The notes below the pieces were generated by a model. That model was not told the DNA's origin. It worked only from the letters and a program-made list of their open reading frames with translations, and did no database searches. DNA of 43,401 nucleotides from an uncultured Clostridia bacterium. GTDB lineage: Bacteria; Bacillota; Clostridia; Oscillospirales; Ruminococcaceae. The position numbers were made by a program, and so were the translations under genes. The stretch spans positions 1 through 43,401 of the forward strand of contig CANQUM010000015.1 of the NCBI GenBank assembly GCA_947627045.1. The letters run 5' to 3'. Positions 38,148 through 43,401 of the stretch are shown piece by piece; positions within the stretch are counted from its first letter, which is position 1, and the number at the start of each line of letters is the position of its first letter.

Positions 38148-39086
38148 TTACTTAACGTTATCATTATCTGAAATAATTCCTTTAAGTCCGGCAGCAAGAC
38201 CTGCAAGCCCTTGAATTTCTGACGGGATAATTATTTTTGTTGCCTTTCCGTCGGCAGCTTTTTGGAATGCCTCAAGGCTCTTTAACTGAATTACTTGCTC
38301 GTTCGGATTAGCTTCGTTTAGCTTCTTAATGCTGTCTGCAAGAGCGAGCTGTACGGTTTCAATTGCTTTTGCCTCACCCTCTGCTTCAAGTATTTTCTTT
38401 TGTTTAACAGCGTCAGCTCTAAGAATTTCAGCTTGTTTTTCTGCCTCAGCGGCAAGAATTTTTGACTCCTTTTCGCCCTCTGCAACTAAGATAGCCGACT
38501 TCTTTTCACCCTCAGCCTGTAGTATTTTTTCACGGCGTTCACGCTCGGCTTTCATTTGCTTTTCCATAGCGTCCTGAATTTCACGGGGAGGAAGTATATT
38601 TTTAAGTTCAACCCGATTTACTTTAATTCCCCAGCGGTCGGTTGCTTCGTCAAGTATGACCGTGATCTTGGTGTTTATAGTATCACGGGAGGTCAGAGTT
38701 GCATCAAGTTCAAGCTCGCCTATGATATTACGCAAGGTTGTTGCAGTAAGATTTTCAATAGCAGAAAGCGGACGCTCAACGCCGTAAGTGTATTGCTTAG
38801 CGTCGGTAACCTGAAAGAATACTACCGTATCTATCTGCATAGTTACGTTATCCTTTGTAATAACTGCCTGCGGTTTAAAGTCTACAACCTGCTCTTTGAT
38901 TGAAACCCTTTTTGCAACTCTGTCAACAAAGGGGATCAAAAAGTGCAGACCTGTCTGCCATGACACACGGTATGCTCCGAATCTCTCGATAACATAAACC
39001 TGTGCCTGAGGAACAATTTTAATGCACGCAATGATTATCAGTAATATCACTGCAATAACGATTAGAATTGGAATATACGCTTCCAT
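38148..39086 (-). CDS. SPFH/stomatin-like membrane scaffold protein
   Basis: The 312-residue product has an N-terminal membrane segment (about 4-24). An SPFH domain follows (about 25-190), with VYVIERFGAYRVSWQTGLHF and DFKPQAVITKDNVTMQIDTV. A long coiled coil rich in Glu/Ala/Lys comes next (about 190-265; AEGEKKSAILVAEGEKESKI), then a C-terminal helix. Stomatin-like proteins of the QmcA/paraslipin type oligomerise at membranes and organise membrane domains. The neighbouring NfeD gene, 80 bases upstream on the same strand, is the usual partner. TATGGAGG lies before the ATG. Confidence 0.93.
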   Translation of the reverse strand: MEAYIPILIVIAVILLIIIACIKIVPQAQVYVIERFGAYRVSWQTGLHFLIPFVDRVAKRVSIKEQVVDFKPQAVITKDNVTMQIDTVVFFQVTDAKQYTYGVERPLSAIENLTATTLRNIIGELELDATLTSRDTINTKITVILDEATDRWGIKVNRVELKNILPPREIQDAMEKQMKAERERREKILQAEGEKKSAILVAEGEKESKILAAEAEKQAEILRADAVKQKKILEAEGEAKAIETVQLALADSIKKLNEANPNEQVIQLKSLEAFQKAADGKATKIIIPSEIQGLAGLAAGLKGIISDNDNVK

Positions 39087-39166
39087 AAAAATACCTCCAT
39101 ATATAAATATTTTGAGTCAATAAAAATCAGCTGATTATGAGATAACAAGTTATAGGTAAGATGATT

Positions 39167-39622
39167 TTATTTTTTTACATAAAGCTTTGAACCCTCAATT
39201 TTAGTAACAGTTACATGCGAGTCTTTGTCAATAAACTCACCCGTATCGGAAACTGCTGACCAGTCAACGCCCTTTAGTCTAACACGGCCAGTTGCTTTTG
39301 AGTTATCTATATCCTCAATTACTTTTGCCGTTTTTCCTATAATTATTTCAAGATTGGTATCAATATTATTTTTATTAATTTTTTTAGCTATAGGTCTTGT
39401 GCAGATTAGAAGTATAGCCGATACCAGAATGAATATCAAAAGCTGTATCCACAATGGAACTTCAAACACTGATAAAATCAAAGCAGCTAGAGAGCCCATT
39501 GCAAACCAAATAGAAATCAGCGCCATAGAAGTTATAAATTCAACAGCCGCAAACAAAACAAAGGCAGCAAGCCATATATACAGATATGTTTCCATATTAA
39601 TCACTATGTCTTTGCAATGCAA
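39167..39622 (-). CDS. NfeD-like membrane protein
   Basis: The 151-residue protein has two to three membrane spans in the first half (YLYIWLAAFVLFAAVEFITS; WIQLLIFILVSAILLI). A soluble OB-fold domain occupies the last 65 residues (IGKTAKVIEDIDNSKATGRV; DSHVTVTKIEGSKLYVKK). NfeD proteins act with stomatin homologues, here the gene at 38148. Two starts are possible. One is TTG 39622 five bases after AAAGGA, and the other is ATG 39595 beginning METYLYIW, with a weaker binding site. The stretch 39623-39886 before the divergent lipoprotein shows only AT-rich DNA and the promoter at 39820. Confidence 0.85.
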   Translation of the reverse strand: MHCKDIVINMETYLYIWLAAFVLFAAVEFITSMALISIWFAMGSLAALILSVFEVPLWIQLLIFILVSAILLICTRPIAKKINKNNIDTNLEIIIGKTAKVIEDIDNSKATGRVRLKGVDWSAVSDTGEFIDKDSHVTVTKIEGSKLYVKK

Positions 39623-39819
39623 AGATTTCCTTTCAAAAATTAAAAATTCACTTATATATTTGTATGTATTTAAAAATGTTTTTCAATAAGAGAATTATAT
39701 ATTTTATTATATCATAATTAAATTATGAATTCAACCGGTAATTCGTAGAAGCAAATTTAAAAGTCAGAGCCTATGTCGGTTAATAGTAAATTTAGTCTTT
39801 TGATTACATTGAATTTCCA

Positions 39820-39848
39820 TTGACAAGTTATTGGCATATTGTTATAAT
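39820..39848 (+). promoter_or_regulatory. Consensus promoter of the large lipoprotein gene
   Basis: TTGACA (39820-39825) and TATAAT (39843-39848) are perfect boxes separated by 17 bases, 39 bases before the start codon. Confidence 0.88.
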
Positions 39849-39886
39849 TAATTGTAAAAATAAAACAAATGTGCGGAGGTCTTTAA

Positions 39887-41545
39887 ATGAGAATTAAGAG
39901 TTTAATAAAAAGAACATTTTCAGTTTTATTGGCAGGTGTAATTGCAGTATCTGTTTTCGCAGCCTGCGGTGAGAATGAGGATAAAAAATCCGATTCCATA
40001 TCTGCAAAAGAAATGCTTCTGAATGTATTTGATAATTCATTTGATACAAACTCGTTGTTTGGCATTTTTTCAGGAAAGGCTGATAAAGCGTCAAAATCAA
40101 ATGCGGTTATAGAGTTCAAAAAGGGCATTACAGACGCATTGGGAGCAGAAGTCAAGCCGCTGTCTATGACCTATGACACAAAACTGAAGAGAAATAAGGC
40201 AGGTACGGACATTTCTGTTGCATATGACGGTAAGGACCTTGTATCATTAAACGGCGTGTATGATAATGATGCCAAAACTGTTTACATAAAGGTTCCGGAG
40301 CTTTCTGACGCATATTTGAGTGCGTCTTCAAAGGATTTAAACGTTCTTAAAGAAGACATTATATCAAAAGGTATGGGTGTTAGCGGAATTGAAAATTTTA
40401 AAATTCCTGATTTGAAAAAGCTAACGGAGTTTAAAGCTGTTGATTATGAGGATATTTTGAACGATTATATAAATGCAGCAGCAGATAAACTTCCCAAGTC
40501 ATCAAATGAGGAGAAATTTGAAGGAGCAATTGAGTCGGTTGAATATAAGTACATTCTTAAAACTTATTCTATAACCGAAGATAACATTAAAAAGTTAGTT
40601 GAAAGTCTATTTGACAAGCTAAAAAATGATGATAAGATCAAGGAATATGCAGTAGACATTTTAGGTTCGGCATATGATATTACCGATGAAAATTACGCAA
40701 CAAAAATTGACGAGGCAAAGGATATACTTCTTAAAGAACTTGATTTAAAATCAGGTAATGTTGAGATAGGTCTGATTTATAACGGTGATAATATAGTTGG
40801 AATAAAGTATGGAGATATTGTCTTTTTAAGCGTCGACAGAAACGATGCTTATGCCATAAGCATAGGAGGAAAAGGCATAAATTATTCGTTTACTGCCGTA
40901 AAGGACGGCGAGAAGCTTGACATTGAATGCGAAGTAACTGTTAATTCATTAAATGAAAATGCTAATGATTTTTCATTAACGGAGAAAATTAATGATTACG
41001 AGGTTGTAGATAAGGAAAACGGATTATCAAACGGAAGCACGGAAGTTGAGGCAGTATTTGGAGACAAGAAGATAAAAATTGTTGGAACTGATAAAGCAGA
41101 GAAAAGTAAATTGAATACAGAAATGGATGTTTCGGTTAATGATGTTGAATATGCAGCAATTTCCGTTACAAGTGAAATAACAAATGCGTCAGACATAACA
41201 ATCCCTAAAGGAACAGTATACACATTAGATCAGATAGAAAAATATCAGTCGTCGATGAAGTTAGATAGGCTGCTTGCTAATTTTAAGACGGTTTTGGGAA
41301 AAGATCTAACAGCAGCGTTTTCTAAGCTAAGCGAAAGCTTTTTGGCTAGTAAAATGGGCGGTGCCGATACAGAGACTTCTGAAGATGATGAAGGCGCAAT
41401 TATGCTGGAGGATTACTATAATGACGACGGGACCTTTAACTACGACAAGCTGAAAGATGCTTTGGGAGAAGAGGAATATAAGGCTTTTATGTCGCAGATC
41501 AATATCGAAGACCTTGAAATCGATGCAGACGATATAGAGTTATAA
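39887..41545 (+). CDS. Large lipoprotein, function unknown
   Basis: The 552-residue product has a lipoprotein signal ending VSVFAACGEN (Cys near residue 27). The mature part is acidic and rich in Lys/Asp/Glu. It shows beta-rich stretches such as VIEFKKGITDALGAEVKPLS and ISVAYDGKDLVSLNGVYDN, later IVGIKYGDIVFLSVDRND and EAVFGDKKIKIVGTDKAEKS. This suggests a repeated outer-face beta domain, as in lipoproteins that bind or fold around other surface molecules. I recognise no named family. The end is strongly acidic (INIEDLEIDADDIEL). It stands alone between a consensus promoter and a terminator. Confidence 0.7.
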   Translation: MRIKSLIKRTFSVLLAGVIAVSVFAACGENEDKKSDSISAKEMLLNVFDNSFDTNSLFGIFSGKADKASKSNAVIEFKKGITDALGAEVKPLSMTYDTKLKRNKAGTDISVAYDGKDLVSLNGVYDNDAKTVYIKVPELSDAYLSASSKDLNVLKEDIISKGMGVSGIENFKIPDLKKLTEFKAVDYEDILNDYINAAADKLPKSSNEEKFEGAIESVEYKYILKTYSITEDNIKKLVESLFDKLKNDDKIKEYAVDILGSAYDITDENYATKIDEAKDILLKELDLKSGNVEIGLIYNGDNIVGIKYGDIVFLSVDRNDAYAISIGGKGINYSFTAVKDGEKLDIECEVTVNSLNENANDFSLTEKINDYEVVDKENGLSNGSTEVEAVFGDKKIKIVGTDKAEKSKLNTEMDVSVNDVEYAAISVTSEITNASDITIPKGTVYTLDQIEKYQSSMKLDRLLANFKTVLGKDLTAAFSKLSESFLASKMGGADTETSEDDEGAIMLEDYYNDDGTFNYDKLKDALGEEEYKAFMSQINIEDLEIDADDIEL

Positions 41546-41558
41546 TTGAATACAAAAT

Positions 41559-41597
41559 AAAAAAGTCTGGCAGGATTTAATCACTGTCAGGCTTTTT
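41559..41597. terminator. Bidirectional terminator between the lipoprotein and rqcP
   Basis: AAAAAGTCTGGCAG pairs with CTGTCAGGCTTTTT (two G-T pairs) across a ten-base loop. It serves both convergent genes. Confidence 0.85.
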
Positions 41598-41608
41598 AAG
41601 TTTATGTT

Positions 41609-41851
41609 TTATTCAATTACTTGATAATAGTCTGAGACTTCTTCCTTTTTTACATAGTCGCTTATGCTTAACACCTTTACCCTCAGCGGCTTTTGTCCCA
41701 TATTTATTTCTATTATGTCGCCGATTTTGACGTCGTATGATGCACGGGCTGGCTTATTGTTTACACAGACCTTGCCTGCATCGCAGGCTTCATTTGCTAT
41801 TGTGCGCCTTTTTATTATTCTGGTTATTTTAAGGTATTTGTCCAATCTCAT
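41609..41851 (-). CDS. rqcP: S4-domain RNA-binding protein RqcP (YabO)
   Basis: The start is ATG 41851 after AGGCGGTG; a GTG at 41860 overlaps the binding site. The 80-residue protein is almost all S4 domain, with MRLDKYLKITRIIKRRTIAN at the start, then AGKVCVNNKPARASYDVKIG and GDIIEINMG. RqcP works in ribosome-associated quality control by helping RqcH add alanine tails to stalled chains. In Bacillus yabO follows yabN (mazG). Here the order is mazG-hup-rqcP, which supports the call. The sporulation genes yabP and yabQ do not follow. Confidence 0.88.
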   Translation of the reverse strand: MRLDKYLKITRIIKRRTIANEACDAGKVCVNNKPARASYDVKIGDIIEINMGQKPLRVKVLSISDYVKKEEVSDYYQVIE

Positions 41852-41894
41852 ATTTCTCACCGCCTAATTATAATTATCTGCCTTAATAAAAATT

Positions 41895-41922
41895 AAAAGC
41901 CTGTCAGTTTTCTGACAGGCAA
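41895..41922 (-). terminator. Terminator after hup (minus strand)
   Basis: GCCTGTCAG and CTGACAGGC pair around a four-base loop. Read on the minus strand the stem is followed by TTTTAATTTTT. It lies between hup and rqcP and may only partly separate them. Confidence 0.8.
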
Positions 41923-41935
41923 GCATTATAATGAT

Positions 41936-42211
41936 TTACTTAGCAACTGCGTCTTTAAGAGCCTTTCCAGCCTTGAAAGCAGGAACCTTCTTAGCAGGAA
42001 CTTGAATTTTCTCCTTAGTCATAGGATTGATAGCGGTCTTAGCAGCTCTGTCACGAACTTCAAAAGTACCGAATCCTACAAGGGAGATCTTTTCACCTTT
42101 CTTAAGTGATGTTGTAATTGCGTCAATTACTGTTGCCAATGCTTTCTCAGCATCTTTTTTTGAGTAGTCTCCCTTATCTGCGATAAGGCTTACAAGCTCT
42201 GTCTTTGTCAT
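41936..42211 (-). CDS. hup: HU family DNA-binding protein
   Basis: The 91-residue histone-like protein starts MTKTELVSLIADKGDYSKKD. It has the helical dimer part with KALATVIDAITTSLKKGEKI, the GFGTFEVRDRAAKTAINPMT beta arm start, and the DNA-wrapping arm tip with Pro in NPMTKEKIQVPAKKVPAFKAG. HU bends and compacts DNA. GGGAGGA lies before the ATG, as expected for an abundant protein. Its place between mazG and rqcP is a common clostridial order. Confidence 0.96.
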   Translation of the reverse strand: MTKTELVSLIADKGDYSKKDAEKALATVIDAITTSLKKGEKISLVGFGTFEVRDRAAKTAINPMTKEKIQVPAKKVPAFKAGKALKDAVAK

Positions 42212-42290
42212 TTTAATTTCCTCCCAAATTGTTGGCTAAAAGCCATAATTATTTTATTCGCTTACCGATATTGATTTTCGGTAAAGCCAT

Positions 42291-42319
42291 TTAAAAGAAA
42301 TTTTATGCAAATTTCTTTT
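42291..42319 (-). terminator. Hairpin between mazG and hup
   Basis: TAAAAGAAATTT and AAATTTCTTTTA form an inverted repeat of about 12 bases just after mazG on the minus strand. A smaller dyad TTACCGA/TCGGTAA lies nearby at about 42263-42285. They may end mazG transcription or set the hup mRNA leader. Confidence 0.5.
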
Positions 42320-42327
42320 AGCCAGAT

Positions 42328-43125
42328 TCATTTGTCTTCCTTTGCCTTGTTCCAGTATTTGTCCAACTTGTCCGCTGATAGATCCTGCATATTCTCGTTA
42401 TTTTCAATAGCCATTTGCTCGACCTTTTCAAAGCGTGTTATAAACTTCTCATTTGCCTGAGTAAGAAGTTCTTCTGCGTTAAGCCCTGATTTTCTCGCAA
42501 CATTTACAGCTGAGAAAATAACATCTCCTATTTCTTCTGAAATCTGTGCAGTATTATCAGCTTCAATAGCGGCTGTTAATTCGTCGACCTCGTCTTTCAG
42601 CGATTTTAGAGCATCGTCTGCGCTTTTAAAATCAAGATTAGCTCTTGAAGCTCTCTTACCCAGCTTGCTTGCCCTTAAAAGAGAAGGGAATACGCGGGGT
42701 ACGCTTTTTAAAGTATCAGTAAAGGTTTTCTGTCCTTTTGTATCTTTTTTGATTCTGTCCCAGTTTTTCAAAACTTCTTCAGAACTGTTGACAGAAACCT
42801 CACCGAAAACGTGCGGATGACGAATAATTAACTTTTTACAAATATCATCTGTAACATCTGAAAAGCTAAATGAGTCTTTTTCTGTTTCTATCTGGGAATG
42901 AAACACAACCTGTAAAAGAACATCGCCAAGCTCTTCTCTTAGCATATCCTTGCTGTCAAAATCAATGGCTTCAATAACCTCATAAACCTCTTCCAGAAAA
43001 TCCATACGAATTGATTTATGTGTTTGTTCTTTATCCCAGGGACATCCATTTTCACTTCTCAAAAGCCTTACGATTTCAATTAAATCTTCAATTGTATATT
43101 TATCTTTGAAATTGAAATCGACCAT
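42328..43125 (-). CDS. mazG: MazG-type nucleoside triphosphate pyrophosphohydrolase
   Basis: The 265-residue protein has two tandem MazG domains. The first (about 10-120) has CPWDKEQTHKSIRMDFLEEV and the acidic metal motif E-E-V-Y-E-V-I-E-A-I-D with EELGDVLLQVVFHS. The second (about 160-250) has KDEVDELTAAIEADN and EEIGDVIFSAVNVARKSG. MazG removes abnormal or excess NTPs by hydrolysis to NMP and pyrophosphate. It is shorter than Bacillus YabN, which has an extra N-terminal methylase domain. It heads the minus-strand set mazG-hup-rqcP. Confidence 0.95.
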   Translation of the reverse strand: MVDFNFKDKYTIEDLIEIVRLLRSENGCPWDKEQTHKSIRMDFLEEVYEVIEAIDFDSKDMLREELGDVLLQVVFHSQIETEKDSFSFSDVTDDICKKLIIRHPHVFGEVSVNSSEEVLKNWDRIKKDTKGQKTFTDTLKSVPRVFPSLLRASKLGKRASRANLDFKSADDALKSLKDEVDELTAAIEADNTAQISEEIGDVIFSAVNVARKSGLNAEELLTQANEKFITRFEKVEQMAIENNENMQDLSADKLDKYWNKAKEDK

Positions 43126-43282
43126 AAGTAAAATAACTCCAATTGATTTTTCAATTATGCAAAATACATTCGCACATAGACTGATGTACAGAATATTAAT
43201 AAACCTAAAATCAGCACTGTTTGCCGGTTAAAATAAATGCAGTGCAATTATACGGTTCTTTGCAGGATTAATAACCTTTAAT

Positions 43283-43311
43283 ATAATACCCCAAATCAAA
43301 CTAAATTTCAA
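43283..43311 (-). promoter_or_regulatory. Promoter of mazG (minus strand)
   Basis: Read on the minus strand, TTGAAA (43311-43306) and TATTAT (43288-43283) have a 17-base spacer. They lie about 155 bases before the mazG start. The rest of 43126-43401 shows only AT-rich DNA with no gene I can support. Confidence 0.6.
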
Positions 43312-43401
43312 GGGTTTTTTAAACATTTGTATTAGAAAAAAGGCTTTTTATAGTATTTTTGTTGAAAACAGACAATAAACACATAAATAAAATGTACATA
43401 A

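Overview
The window looks like a chromosomal segment of a low-GC Gram-positive anaerobe of the class Clostridia, probably a Ruminococcus-like member of the Oscillospiraceae. This is an inference. It rests on AT-rich DNA, strong AGGAGG ribosome binding sites, TTGACA-17-TATAAT promoters, an Ala-type T-box ahead of alaS, the Gram-positive gene orders comEC-holA and mazG-hup-rqcP, and Lys-rich exported Ig/Fn3/LRR proteins.

Region 1 (1-6.6 kb) is a redox and envelope cluster: the end of an aldo/keto reductase, a cytoplasmic flavodoxin, a 15-codon SDR remnant, two exported flavodoxin-like proteins (one a lipoprotein), an iron alcohol dehydrogenase, an exported Ig-like/DUF362 protein, an ArsP/DUF318-type permease and an ECF S component. 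Region 2 (6.8-10.6 kb) is a zinc/manganese-type ABC uptake operon with a small Cys/His membrane protein, a substrate-binding protein gene interrupted by an in-frame TAA, the ATPase, the permease and an accessory lipoprotein. A near-identical terminator hairpin lies on each side. Region 3 (10.65-14.2 kb) holds apbE on the minus strand, a short leader ORF with a G9 tract and a terminator, a BspA-like leucine-rich repeat protein and a second exported protein with a related signal peptide.

Region 4 (14.4-28.2 kb) is the most unusual part. It is an array of ten FtsX/MacB-type permease genes of two classes, called here A (A1-A6) and B (B1, B2, B5, B6). The array carries one small exported protein of unknown function and ends in a single MacB/LolD-type ATPase. 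Two A genes (A3, A4) lack a B partner. Sequence fossils of an A gene and of a B gene sit exactly in those gaps. Paralogues are nearly identical at their ends but differ in the middle of the extracytoplasmic domain. The promoter-plus-start segment of A1 is duplicated at A6, and the 3' ends of B1 and B6 are almost the same. I read this as an expanding and contracting exporter or mechanotransmission array in which many interchangeable permeases compete for one ATPase.

Region 5 (28.3-43.4 kb) is core genome: a CmpB-like membrane protein, T-box, alaS, a HIT protein, comEC with a degenerate metallo-beta-lactamase domain, holA, an RNase M5-like Toprim protein, a pyrB fused to a PyrI-type zinc domain, a cell-wall amidase, a stomatin/NfeD pair on the minus strand, a large lipoprotein, and mazG-hup-rqcP on the minus strand.
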